Origin: Hyphomicrobiales bacterium
Lineage (GTDB): Bacteria; Pseudomonadota; Alphaproteobacteria; Rhizobiales; Afifellaceae
NCBI GenBank assembly: GCA_013812985.1
Contig: JACCSN010000054.1
Span: forward strand, 1 to 13,008
Length of the DNA: 13,008 nucleotides
Reading direction: 5' to 3'
Below are positions 1 to 7,641 of the stretch, one piece after another (the stretch's first letter is position 1; each line of letters opens with the position of its first letter). Under the pieces are notes generated by a model. That model saw only the letters and a list, made by a program, of their open reading frames with translations. It was not told the DNA's origin and made no database searches. A program made the translations under genes and the position numbers.

Positions 1-601
1 TGACCTCGGGCATGCGATGCGAGATGTAGACGATCGCGACGCCCTGCTCCTTCAGCTCGCGGATCAGGCGCAAGAGGCGGGCGGCGTCCTGATCGTCGAG
101 GGCGGCGGTCGGCTCGTCCATGACCAGGATGCGGGCGTCGAGCGCCAGCGCCTTGGCGATTTCAACCAGCTGCTGCTCGGCGATCGACAGGCCGCCGGCC
201 CGCGTATCGGGGTGAAGGCGCGCGCCCACGCGCGCGAGAAGCGCCCGCGTGCGGTTGCGCATCGCTGCACGGTCCAAGAGGCCGCGGCGGGTCGGCTCGA
301 CCCCCAGAAAAATATTGTCGGCGACGCTGCGGTCGGGCAGCAGGCTGAGCTCCTGGTGGATGATGCTGACGCCCGCATGGCGGGCCTGGCTCGGATGTGT
401 GAAGGCGACCGGCTCGCCGCCCAGCCGGATCGCGCCGGCATCGGGATGATAGGCGCCGCCGAGCACTTTCATGAGCGTCGACTTGCCGGCGCCGTTCTCG
501 CCGCAGATGGCATGCACCTCGTGCGAGCGGCAATCGAAGCTGACATCGTCGAGAGCGCGGACGCCGCCGAAGTGCTTCGAGATGCCCTGCATCTCGAGCA
601 T
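1..601 (-). CDS. Carbohydrate-type ABC transporter ATP-binding protein (RbsA/MglA class), partial at the left edge
   Basis: This is the N-terminal 200 codons of a cytoplasmic ATPase that powers a CUT2-type (ribose/galactose/xylose-like) ABC importer. Visible in order are Walker A GENGAGKST (residues 34-42), Q-loop Q83 in IHQE, signature LSIAEQQ (138-144), Walker B ILVMDEP (158-164) and H-loop H195 in YISHR, so the first nucleotide-binding domain is intact. Family members are about 500 residues with two such domains; the second lies outside the window. The ATG at 601 is chosen because a GGACGG-like ribosome site precedes it and because the family starts close to this point. A GTG at 628 would instead overlap the upstream amidohydrolase stop as GTGA. 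The adjacent amidohydrolase suggests co-transcription. The substrate cannot be told from the ATPase, and CUT2 systems also carry nucleosides and other non-sugars. Confidence 0.93.
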   Translation of the reverse strand, partial: MLEMQGISKHFGGVRALDDVSFDCRSHEVHAICGENGAGKSTLMKVLGGAYHPDAGAIRLGGEPVAFTHPSQARHAGVSIIHQELSLLPDRSVADNIFLGVEPTRRGLLDRAAMRNRTRALLARVGARLHPDTRAGGLSIAEQQLVEIAKALALDARILVMDEPTAALDDQDAARLLRLIRELKEQGVAIVYISHRMPEV

Positions 602-624
602 CGAGGCTTTTCCGTCCGAGGACG

Positions 625-1908
625 TCACTCCGCCGCGATGCGGTGCGCGGGACGCAACCGCTGGCGCGGATCGCGGAACATTGCGCCATTCTTCATGATC
701 ATGGCGAAATGATCCGGCCCGACGAGCACCGACTGGTCGGCGAGCGGGTCGCCGTCGACGAGCAGGATATCGGCGAGCGCGCCTTCGCGGATGACGCCGA
801 GCTCGCCCTTGTGGCCCATCAGGTCGCCGCCGACGGCGGTGGCGCAGCGCAGCGCCTCGGCCGGCGTGTAGCCGAAGAACTTGACGAAATGCCCGATGTC
901 GCGGGCGTTCTGGCCCATCGGCGTGATGGTGAACCCGTAATCGCCGCCGACCACGACGCGCATGCCGCGCTTGCGCATCTGCTCGTAGGTGCGGATCGTG
1001 TGCTCCAGCTTGCGCGGCAGGCCCATCCGCTCGACCACGTCCTTGGTCAGCCCGACGACATCGCCCTCGAAGACGGAATTATGGACGAGGCCGAAGGCGG
1101 GGCCGACGATGACCCGGTCCTTGGCCTCTTCGAGCATGTCGAGGGCTTCCTCGTCGGCGAAGTCGCAATGGTAGATGCAGTCGACGCCGGCGCGCACGGA
1201 GCGCTTGACGGATTCGGCGGCGCGCGAGTGACAGGCGACGCGCTTGCCCCAATCATGCGCGGTGCGGACGCCGACCGTCAGCTCCTCCTCGCTCATCGAG
1301 ACGATTTCCGCGCGGGCATGCCCTACGAACTCATCGCCCGAGACGTTGAACTTGACGTTGTCGACCCCTTCCCGGCAGCACAGGCGCACCGCCCGGCGGA
1401 CCTCGTCGACGCCGTCGGCCATCATCCCGAAACTTTCGGCGTGCATGTGCGCCTTGCGCTCGTCGCCCAAGCCGCCGGTGACGGTGATTTCGGGACCTGC
1501 CGCCCGGTAGCGCGGGCCGGCGAGATAGCCGTCCTCGATCTCCTGCCTCACCACCACGTCGATGCGAAGCTTCGCGGAAGCCGCCGAGTAGCAGCTCGTA
1601 AAACCGTGGTTGAGGATCATCGTGGCGGCGCGGCAGGTGCGCAGGAGGTGCTCCTCCGGCGGGATCTCGCCCAAATCCTGGTTGCGCGAGGGGCCGACGA
1701 AGGACAGGTGGCAGTGGCCCTCCACCATGCCGGGCATGAGGAACATGCCCTCCGCGTCGACGATCTCGGCGGCGTTCGCGCCGTCGATCTGACCCCGCCC
1801 GCGAGCCACCGTGCGAATGCGGTTGCCTTCGACAAGCACCTCGCCCAGATAGGCGTCGTCATTTTCCCCGTCCCAGACACGGGCGTTCCGGATGAGAATT
1901 GCGCTCAT
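625..1908 (-). CDS. Metal-dependent amidohydrolase, Xaa-Arg/Lys dipeptidase or prolidase-like branch
   Basis: A 427-residue amidohydrolase-superfamily enzyme, predicted cytoplasmic (no signal peptide), that hydrolyses an amide or peptide-like bond with a binuclear metal centre. Seen in the sequence: the N-terminal beta-sandwich segment (1-60), H65-C-H67 in the PGMVEGHCHLSF stretch, K186 in NVKFNV (candidate carboxylated lysine), H227 in ACHS, H247 in YHCDF and D323 in VGGDYG, followed by the C-terminal GALADILLVDGDPL strand typical of the superfamily. The complete ligand set argues for an active enzyme. The spacing and the VKF motif resemble the imidazolonepropionase/Xaa-Arg-Lys dipeptidase group, but substrate assignment is by family resemblance only. 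The ATG at 1908 has a GGAGGA ribosome site about 7 bases upstream. The ABC ATPase follows within 24 bases or overlaps by 4, so uptake and hydrolysis of one substrate is a reasonable inference. Confidence 0.9.
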   Translation of the reverse strand: MSAILIRNARVWDGENDDAYLGEVLVEGNRIRTVARGRGQIDGANAAEIVDAEGMFLMPGMVEGHCHLSFVGPSRNQDLGEIPPEEHLLRTCRAATMILNHGFTSCYSAASAKLRIDVVVRQEIEDGYLAGPRYRAAGPEITVTGGLGDERKAHMHAESFGMMADGVDEVRRAVRLCCREGVDNVKFNVSGDEFVGHARAEIVSMSEEELTVGVRTAHDWGKRVACHSRAAESVKRSVRAGVDCIYHCDFADEEALDMLEEAKDRVIVGPAFGLVHNSVFEGDVVGLTKDVVERMGLPRKLEHTIRTYEQMRKRGMRVVVGGDYGFTITPMGQNARDIGHFVKFFGYTPAEALRCATAVGGDLMGHKGELGVIREGALADILLVDGDPLADQSVLVGPDHFAMIMKNGAMFRDPRQRLRPAHRIAAE

Positions 1909-2007
1909 GTGCCGTTCCTCCGCTTGCGCTCGTCCCGACGGGAGAGCTTACCGCCAGCGCCGTGGACCAAACTCATGATACGCCGCAGGCGCTCCGGTCC
2001 TCAAAGC

Positions 2008-2034
2008 AAAAATCAGGGCCCGAGCCTGATTTTT
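2008..2034 (-). terminator. Candidate rho-independent terminator downstream of the aldo/keto reductase
   Basis: A perfect 10-bp inverted repeat, AAAAATCAGG and CCTGATTTTT, encloses a 7-base loop. In either direction the outer arm supplies a run of five T residues, so it could act bidirectionally. It lies about 90 bases after the stop of the minus-strand reductase and upstream of the amidohydrolase start, which suits ending reductase transcripts before the next operon. The stem is A/T-rich at its base, so a repeat-element origin is also possible. Confidence 0.55.
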
Positions 2035-2106
2035 GGACGGGTTCCCGCAGTGCGGCGCCGCGGCGACAGTCTACCTCTGAGGCGGCAGCTTTCCGCGACC
2101 GCGCAC

Positions 2107-2128
2107 GAGTGAGGATGATCCGTCACTC
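2107..2128. repeat. Bulged inverted repeat overlapping the reductase stop codon
   Basis: GAGTGA (2107-2112) and GGAT (2113-2116) pair with ATCC (2118-2121) and TCACTC (2123-2128), giving a 10-bp stem with a single-base loop and one bulged G. It touches the stop codon of the minus-strand aldo/keto reductase (2127-2129). There is no adjacent T run, so it is more likely an mRNA 3'-end structure or repeat remnant than a complete terminator. Confidence 0.4.
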
Positions 2129-3047
2129 ACGCTGATTGCATCGACGCTGTGATGACGTCGATTGCGCTGAGCTCCTCCGGGGCGAGTAACCAGCCAACCG
2201 CCTTGACGTTGGCGTACACCTGCTCCGGCGAAGTTGCGCCGGCGATTACCGAGGCCACCGACCGATGAGCAAGAAGCCAGGATATTGCGAGCTCCAGAAT
2301 CGAGTGACCGCGCTTTTCTGCGAACGCGACCAATGCCTCGACGACATCAAGCTTTTGCGGCGTGATTTGATCGCTGCCGGACAACCGGCTGTTCGCCGGA
2401 GCATCCGTTCCCTTGCGGTATTTTCCGGATAGAAGCCCACTTGCGAGCGGGAAATAGGGCAGGAACGCAAGGTTGAGTTCCTGGCAAGCCGCGAGGACAC
2501 CGCTCTGCGGATCGCGGTGCAAGAGGCTGAACTCGTTCTGGACGCTCACAAAACGTGCGGCTCCGTCTCTCACCGCCTCATTCGCTTCGTTTAGCTGGGT
2601 CACGTTGAAGTTCGAGCAGCCGATCTCGCGCACCTTCCCTTGCTTTACCAGCTCGTCGAGAGCAGCAAGCGTCTCCGCGATAGGCGTCGACTCGTCCGGT
2701 TGGTGAAGCTGATAAAGGTCGATGTAATCTGTCTTCAGCCGGGCGAGGCTGTCCTCGACGGCTTTTCGAACGTAGGCCGGCTTGGCGCCGTGTCGGACTT
2801 CATCGACCTTCATGCCGAACTTTGTTGCCAACACGAACCGGTCGCGCCGCCCGGCCAGCGCGTTTCCCATGAAGCTTTCGCTTTTGGTGCCGCCGTAGAT
2901 ATCAGCGGTGTCGAGGAACGTGGCCCCCGCCTCGAGCGCGGCGTCCAAGACCCGCCTTGTGCCGAACTCATCAACTCGTCGACCGAAATTGTTGCAGCCG
3001 AGTCCAACGGCCGAGACCTCCAGCGATCCGATATGACGTGTCTCCAT
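2127..3047 (-). CDS. Aldo/keto reductase
   Basis: A 306-residue NAD(P)H-dependent oxidoreductase of the aldo/keto reductase superfamily, a cytoplasmic TIM barrel that reduces aldehydes or ketones or works in reverse. The catalytic tetrad is visible: D46 and Y51 in FLDTADIYG, K76 in LATKFG and H115 in YQLHQPD. Further family marks are GKVREIGCSNF (137-147) and the cofactor-binding C-terminal segment SVIAGATSPEQV (266-277). Length and motif spacing are normal. The ATG at 3047 follows a GAGGAG site about 7 bases upstream. The gene is divergent from a LacI-family regulator, a common arrangement for a regulated sugar or aldehyde-metabolism gene, but no sugar-specific partner is next to it, so the substrate is unknown. 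Third codon positions are noticeably less G/C-rich than in the amidohydrolase next door. Confidence 0.93.
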   Translation of the reverse strand: METRHIGSLEVSAVGLGCNNFGRRVDEFGTRRVLDAALEAGATFLDTADIYGGTKSESFMGNALAGRRDRFVLATKFGMKVDEVRHGAKPAYVRKAVEDSLARLKTDYIDLYQLHQPDESTPIAETLAALDELVKQGKVREIGCSNFNVTQLNEANEAVRDGAARFVSVQNEFSLLHRDPQSGVLAACQELNLAFLPYFPLASGLLSGKYRKGTDAPANSRLSGSDQITPQKLDVVEALVAFAEKRGHSILELAISWLLAHRSVASVIAGATSPEQVYANVKAVGWLLAPEELSAIDVITASMQSA

Positions 3048-3295
3048 GGTGAACTCCTCGATCTGGTCTCATATAGAGGGCGACTACCACATAGACACAC
3101 GAGCGAGATCGAACAGGCCGCCCTGCCGCTTTGCGGCAATTGACGCGGCGCGATATCTCGGACAACAACGTCGGCGCTCCTTGGCGGCCCCCGATGAGCA
3201 TCGCGGCCCTCCTTAGGGCTCGCAACGAAGCGCTTAAGTCAGGTCGCGACGGCTTCGGAATCAGAGGACAACCGTTCAAAGAGCGACCGGGAGCG
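3048..3295. promoter_or_regulatory. Divergent control region between aldo/keto reductase and LacI-family regulator
   Basis: This 248-bp stretch must carry the promoters of both divergent genes. It contains a perfect hairpin TGCCGC-ttt-GCGGCA (3124-3138) and an 8-bp palindrome AAGCGCTT with a central CpG (3228-3235), 60 bp before the regulator start. A central CpG is usual for LacI-family operators, but the arms match poorly beyond the core, so this is a weak operator candidate. No convincing -35/-10 pair was recognised. An open extension of the regulator frame reaches back to a TTG at 3131 but looks noncoding. Confidence 0.35.
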
Positions 3296-4324
3296 ATGGC
3301 TGGAAACAAGAGATACGCTTCGTCGGTGGATGTCGCCATTCTAGCGGGCGTTTCGCAATCCGCGGTGTCACGCACCTACAAGCCGGGGGCGAGCGTTTCG
3401 AAAGAAACCCGCCGCAAGGTCCTGGACGCTGCGGAGCAGCTCGGCTACCGCCCCAGCCTGATTCCGCGGATCATGCTGACACACCGGTCGTATCTCGTCG
3501 CGATCGTGATCGGAGGCATGTTCAACCCGATCAATTCGGTCGTGCTCGAAAATTTCACCATCAAGCTGCAGGAGATCGGCCACCAGGTTCTGCTGGTTCA
3601 TGCCGCGACCGGAAGGTCGCTCGACGAGATCATTCCGAGGCTCGCGAGCTACCGGGTCGACGCGATATTCATCGCGCGTGCGATTCTGTCGCCTGAGGCC
3701 GCCGACGAGTTCGCCAAATACGAGATACCGATCATCTCGTTCAATACCCCCTCCAAGAACCGGTGGGTGTCGTCCGTGTGTTCGGACCACCTCGCGGGAG
3801 CGCAGGCGGTCGCAGACCTTTTTGTGGAGCGTGGCGCGAAGAGGTGCGCCTATATTTCGAGTCCCGTTGCGGCCTTCGGCAACGAGGAGCGCATGCAAGG
3901 GTTCGCCGACCGTTTACGCGAGCACGGGTTCAAGCCTCCCAAAGTCGTGGAAACCGAATTCTGCTATGAAGGTGGCCTACGGGCCGCTCTGCATCTGATT
4001 GAGGGGGCGAATGCTCCCGACGCGATCTTCTGCTTCAATGATCTTGTCGCGATCGGCGTTCTCGACGCGATCCGCAAGACTCTCAGGCTACGGGTTCCCG
4101 AAGATATTCTCGTTGCCGGGTTCGACAACATTCCTGCCGCGGCCTGGGTGGCGTACGACCTCACGACGCTGGTTCAAGACAGCCCTTCGATGGTGGAGGC
4201 GTCACTGGCGATCCTGCGATCAGCCACTGCCTCGAGCTTGCCGATCGGTGGCGTTCGCACCACGGTTCCGGTTCGCCTTGTGGAGCGCGGCACGACGCGA
4301 AGGAACCCGCCGCCTTTCCCCTGA
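3296..4324 (+). CDS. LacI-family transcriptional regulator
   Basis: A 342-residue DNA-binding regulator with an N-terminal LacI helix-turn-helix (residues about 8-54; core VDVAILAGVSQSAVSRTYKP) and a periplasmic-binding-protein-like effector domain (about 66-335), including DAIFCFNDLVAIGVLDAIR and the typical VAGFDNIP strand. The frame is open back to a TTG at 3131, but ATG 3296 is chosen because LacI-family headpieces start within about ten residues of the N-terminus. A GGGAG lies just before it, though closer than ideal. The hinge segment, usually an AR-L type helix, reads LIPRIMLTHRS, which is unusual. It lies divergent from the aldo/keto reductase and converges on the transporter cluster 42 bp away, so it may control either. 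The effector is not deducible. Confidence 0.9.
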   Translation: MAGNKRYASSVDVAILAGVSQSAVSRTYKPGASVSKETRRKVLDAAEQLGYRPSLIPRIMLTHRSYLVAIVIGGMFNPINSVVLENFTIKLQEIGHQVLLVHAATGRSLDEIIPRLASYRVDAIFIARAILSPEAADEFAKYEIPIISFNTPSKNRWVSSVCSDHLAGAQAVADLFVERGAKRCAYISSPVAAFGNEERMQGFADRLREHGFKPPKVVETEFCYEGGLRAALHLIEGANAPDAIFCFNDLVAIGVLDAIRKTLRLRVPEDILVAGFDNIPAAAWVAYDLTTLVQDSPSMVEASLAILRSATASSLPIGGVRTTVPVRLVERGTTRRNPPPFP

Positions 4325-4340
4325 GGGAACGTGGCCACGG

Positions 4341-4359
4341 ATGGCGAGAGGTGCGCCAT
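4341..4359. terminator. Weak hairpin between convergent LacI-family gene and tctA
   Basis: ATGGCG (4341-4346) and CGCCAT (4354-4359) form a perfect 6-bp stem with a 7-base loop in the short gap between two convergent genes, where a shared terminator is expected. No long T run follows on either side, so intrinsic termination is uncertain. An 8-bp palindrome GTGGCCAC sits just upstream at 4331-4338. Confidence 0.3.
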
Positions 4360-4366
4360 TGTAGAG

Positions 4367-5863
4367 CTATTCCTTCAACGCCACCGCACGTTTCCGTCTA
4401 ACCGATGGAATGGCCACCACGGCCAAAGCCATGCAGGCGGAAAGCAGCAGGCCAGCGCTGATTGGCCGCTCGATGAAGATTACAGGGTCACCGCGGGAGA
4501 GTAGCATTGCGCGGCGTAGGTTCTCTTCCATCATGGGACCGAGCAGCATCCCAAGCAGCAGCGGCGCCGGCTCGCAATCCAGCTTCATCAGGACATAGCC
4601 GACCAGCCCGAACGCAACCATCACATATAAATCGAAGGTGCTGTTGTTCGTCGTGAAAATGCCGACCGAGCAAAATACCAGAATCGCCGGGAAGAGGAAC
4701 TTGTAGGGAATAAGCAGAAGCCGCACCCAGATTCCGATGAGTGGAAGGTTCAGGATCACAAGCATTAGATTGCCGATCCACATGGAGGCGATCAGGCCCC
4801 AGAACAGAGAGGGCCTCTCAACCATCACCCCCGGGCCGGGCAGGATGCCTTGCATGATCATCACACTGGCCATCATCGCCATGATGACATTGGAGGGCAG
4901 CCCAAGGGTGAGCATGGGGATGAACGACGTCTGCGCGGCGGCGTTGTTGGCCGCCTCCGGCGCCGCGACGCCCTCAATCGCGCCCTTACCGAAGCGTTGC
5001 GGCTCGGAGGAAAGGCGTTTTTCCATCGCGTAGGCGGCAAATGACGCGAGGATCGCGCCGCCGCCGGGAAGAATTCCAAGGACCGCGCCGAGCGCCGTGC
5101 CGCGCAAGATCGGCGGCGTCATGGCCTTGAGGTCCTGGCTGCTGGGCCAGAGGCTGCTCACGGGGCTCACCGTTACGCGTGTCTCCTTGTGCTCCAGGTT
5201 CTTGATGATCTCGCTCAGCCCGAACATGCCCATGGAAACGGCGATGATATTCACTCCGTCGTAAAGCTCCAGGAGGCCAAAGGTCAGACGATGGGCGCCA
5301 GTGGTCACATCGGTTCCGGCGAGACCGATGGTGAGCCCGAGGACGATCATCGCCAGCGCCTTCACAAGCGACCCCTGCGCGATGACCGCCAGGGCGATCA
5401 GGCCGAGAACCATCAGGGAGAAATACTCGGCCGGGCCGAATTCGAGCGCCATTCTGGCGAGAACGGGGGAGAAGACCAAGATGATGATCGTCGCGACCGA
5501 GCCTGCGAAAAAAGAGCCCAGCGCCGAAGCGGTCAAAGCGACGCCGCCCCGGCCCTGCTGAGCCATCTGATAGCCGTCGATCGTCGTTACGACCGATTCG
5601 GGCTGTCCCGGCACATTGACCAGGATCGATGTGGTCGATCCGCCGTATTGAGCGCCATAAAAAATGCCGGCGAGCATGATCAGCGCTCCCGTCGGTTCGA
5701 GCGTGAAGGTGATCGGCAGCAACATGGCGATCGTTGCGGACGGGCCTATGCCGGGAAGCACCCCGACCAGCGTTCCAAGCAGGCATCCGATGAAGCAATA
5801 GAACAGATTGTTCCACGTCACCGCGACGCTCAGGCCAAGGAGGAGATTGTCCCATGCCTCCAT
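4367..5863 (-). CDS. tctA: Tripartite tricarboxylate transporter large membrane subunit (TctA family)
   Basis: A 498-residue inner-membrane protein with about twelve hydrophobic segments, the transport channel of a binding-protein-dependent secondary carrier. Family motifs are clear: GTLVGVLPGIGPSA (30-43), FYGAQYGGSTTSILVNVPG (68-86), GAVLGILPGGGAILASFAAY (259-278) and the LTLGLPSNVIMAMM stretch near 319-331. The PGIGP and PGGGA motifs mark the two halves of the internal repeat. Length is normal for the family. ATG 5863 has a GGGAGG ribosome site about 7 bases upstream, in the 15-base gap after tctB, so the two are translated from one message. Such systems carry citrate, tartrate, terephthalate, glutamate and other carboxylates; this one's substrate is unknown, and the symbol denotes family rather than proven citrate transport. 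Confidence 0.95.
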   Translation of the reverse strand: MEAWDNLLLGLSVAVTWNNLFYCFIGCLLGTLVGVLPGIGPSATIAMLLPITFTLEPTGALIMLAGIFYGAQYGGSTTSILVNVPGQPESVVTTIDGYQMAQQGRGGVALTASALGSFFAGSVATIIILVFSPVLARMALEFGPAEYFSLMVLGLIALAVIAQGSLVKALAMIVLGLTIGLAGTDVTTGAHRLTFGLLELYDGVNIIAVSMGMFGLSEIIKNLEHKETRVTVSPVSSLWPSSQDLKAMTPPILRGTALGAVLGILPGGGAILASFAAYAMEKRLSSEPQRFGKGAIEGVAAPEAANNAAAQTSFIPMLTLGLPSNVIMAMMASVMIMQGILPGPGVMVERPSLFWGLIASMWIGNLMLVILNLPLIGIWVRLLLIPYKFLFPAILVFCSVGIFTTNNSTFDLYVMVAFGLVGYVLMKLDCEPAPLLLGMLLGPMMEENLRRAMLLSRGDPVIFIERPISAGLLLSACMALAVVAIPSVRRKRAVALKE

Positions 5864-5878
5864 CGCCGAGCCTCCCGG

Positions 5879-6340
5879 CTAGCCGGTGAACCAATAACCG
5901 ACAAGAAGTAGCTCCTGGCCGAGGCCGTAGACGAACGCGGCGGCACTTCCGAAGCCCAGCAAGAGAGCCAGTATGACGCTCGGCAGGGGCCGGGATTCCG
6001 AGCTGGCAGCTGCGGCCACAATGACCATGACCATGATCGCACCGATCAATCCGATCGGCCGGAGCAGCACACCGAACAGAATGCTTGCGCCGAGCACGAG
6101 GATCAAAGGCCTGATTGCGACTTGTCCCTCGCTCGTCTCCCTGTCGCCGCGCAGGGACATGCCTGAAACGATCAGGCCAAAAAGAAGCAACAAGCCACCG
6201 AGGACGAGTGGGAAAAATCCGGGGCCCATGTTGCGCAGGTCACCCATCGTATAGTTTCGAGCATCGACCATTACGCCCAGCCCGATGACGAGCAGCAGAA
6301 TACCTGTCGCCAGATCCTTTGGCCGTCGAAGCAGGCCCAT
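5879..6340 (-). CDS. tctB: Tripartite tricarboxylate transporter small membrane subunit (TctB family)
   Basis: A 153-residue membrane protein with four or five hydrophobic segments (about 10-25, 41-60, 77-93, 95-113 and 119-138) and the TctB hallmark MGPGFFP (38-44) after the first helix. It partners TctA in the inner membrane. The frame is open further upstream to 6520, but that extension overlaps the aminotransferase gene and lacks hydrophobic character. ATG 6340, with GGGGAG about 8 bases before it, gives the family's usual length. It lies 41 bases after the aminotransferase stop and 15 before tctA, consistent with an operon on the minus strand. The solute-binding partner is encoded divergently at 8041, not next to tctB as in many TTT operons. 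Confidence 0.9.
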   Translation of the reverse strand: MGLLRRPKDLATGILLLVIGLGVMVDARNYTMGDLRNMGPGFFPLVLGGLLLLFGLIVSGMSLRGDRETSEGQVAIRPLILVLGASILFGVLLRPIGLIGAIMVMVIVAAAASSESRPLPSVILALLLGFGSAAAFVYGLGQELLLVGYWFTG

Positions 6341-6381
6341 TTCCTTCACTCCCCGCCGCACACAGCCCGAATTCGCGCCGT

Positions 6382-7641
6382 TCATTCCGCCGCAGATATC
6401 GTCGCGGTCCTGCGCGCGACATTGGCGCCGCGCTGGGGAATGCCGGTCTGCTCGAAGCATATGCGCGCCAGCTCCGCCACCCCTTCTCTGATTTCCTGTT
6501 TCGACGGGAGGCCGAAGCAAAGCCGCATGCAGCTCTTTGCGGCTTCCGGCTCACATGAAAGATCCGGTCCAGGGTTAAATGTCACACCTGCCTCGGCGGC
6601 GGGTTTCATCAGTGTTCTGACGTCGATCTCCTCGGGAAGCCGCAGCCATAAGAAAAGCCCGCCTTTCGGCGCCCAGAACTCGACCGCTGTCCCGAACTCT
6701 TGTTCCAAAGCAGCAATCAGCGTCTGCAGCTTGTCTTCGAGCATCTCGCTGAGACTGCTCAGGTGGGAGCCGAAATTCGCACCGAAATATTCTGCGATCA
6801 CCATCTGATCGAGCGCGGCTGTCCCACCGTCGGTCTTGCAGGCGAGCATCCTGCCGAGGACCTCCCAATCGGCCGCCACATACCCGACGCGCAATGCGGG
6901 AGCCAACGATTTGGAGAAGGAGCCGATATGGATCACCTGGTGCGGATCGAGCCCGTAAAGCGCCGGCGGCGCGCCGTCCCGCCATATGATGTCGGCGTAG
7001 CACTCGTCTTCGAAAATCGGCACTCCGAATGTCCTCGCCACCTCCAGAAGCTGCTGCCGCCGCTCTAGGCTGAGGATGCTGCCGGTCGGATTCTGGATTG
7101 TGGGGATGGTGTAGATATACTTCGGCTGAACATTCCTTCGCTTCAGATCTTCAAGGATCGAAGCCAGCCGATCGATCCGCATGCCGGCTTGGTCGAGCGG
7201 CGCCCCGACATGGCGAACGCCGAGCTTTTGAAGCTTTCCGAAGACGGCAGAATACGTAAACTCCTCAAGGATAACGGTGTCGCCCGGCTCAAGAAGCAGC
7301 TGGTTCACAAGGTCGATACCCTGCAGCGAACCAGAGGTGATAAGGATATTGTCGGCGCCGCTCTGCACGCCGCGCATCTGCGCCAGCTTGTCGGCTACAA
7401 ACTCCCGAAGCCCCTGATAGCCCAGAGGGTCTTTCCCCATATTGTATAATGCCAGGTCGGCGCCGTGTCGCTTGATCACCCGTGACGCTGCATCCGCCAG
7501 GGGCCCAATGGGGATATGGCTCCGATCGTTATGTCCAGTGGCGAAGTTGTATTTTGCCAATCCGGACCAAGGTGCCGACGGCGCCGGAAGGCCGCTTCGC
7601 AATCTGTACGTGTAGCGGAAGCCCGTGTCGCCCTTGATCAT
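6382..7641 (-). CDS. PLP-dependent aminotransferase, fold type I, 2-aminoadipate/MocR-like catalytic family
   Basis: A 419-residue class I/II aminotransferase, predicted cytoplasmic, that moves an amino group between an amino acid and a 2-oxo acid. Visible PLP-site residues are N184 in QNPTG, D212 and Y215 in FEDECYAD, the Schiff-base lysine K244 in GSFSKSLAP, R251 following it (phosphate contact) and R373 in SCMRLCF (substrate carboxylate). It resembles the catalytic half of MocR/GntR regulators and LysN-type enzymes, but there is no N-terminal winged helix, so it is an enzyme rather than a regulator. It starts at ATG 7641 at the head of the minus-strand set with tctB and tctA, diverging from tctC. 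This placement suggests that the imported acid, or a product of it, is transaminated. Substrate specificity cannot be read from the sequence. Confidence 0.92.
   Translation of the reverse strand: MIKGDTGFRYTYRLRSGLPAPSAPWSGLAKYNFATGHNDRSHIPIGPLADAASRVIKRHGADLALYNMGKDPLGYQGLREFVADKLAQMRGVQSGADNILITSGSLQGIDLVNQLLLEPGDTVILEEFTYSAVFGKLQKLGVRHVGAPLDQAGMRIDRLASILEDLKRRNVQPKYIYTIPTIQNPTGSILSLERRQQLLEVARTFGVPIFEDECYADIIWRDGAPPALYGLDPHQVIHIGSFSKSLAPALRVGYVAADWEVLGRMLACKTDGGTAALDQMVIAEYFGANFGSHLSSLSEMLEDKLQTLIAALEQEFGTAVEFWAPKGGLFLWLRLPEEIDVRTLMKPAAEAGVTFNPGPDLSCEPEAAKSCMRLCFGLPSKQEIREGVAELARICFEQTGIPQRGANVARRTATISAAE

Noticed and set aside
17..712. A 231-codon plus-strand frame opposite the ABC ATPase.
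   Set aside because: The minus strand has Walker A, signature and Walker B motifs; the plus-strand frame is its shadow.
643..2112. A 489-codon plus-strand open frame opposite the amidohydrolase.
   Set aside because: It is the antisense shadow of a gene with full catalytic motifs; high GC content leaves few stops, and its translation shows no recognisable domain.
3131..3295. Upstream TTG-initiated extension of the first LacI-family gene.
   Set aside because: It would add 55 residues before the helix-turn-helix, which is atypical for the family, and it contains the expected divergent promoter region.
5189..5911. A 240-codon plus-strand frame opposite tctA.
   Set aside because: tctA on the minus strand has all family motifs; the plus-strand product is a charged low-information translation.
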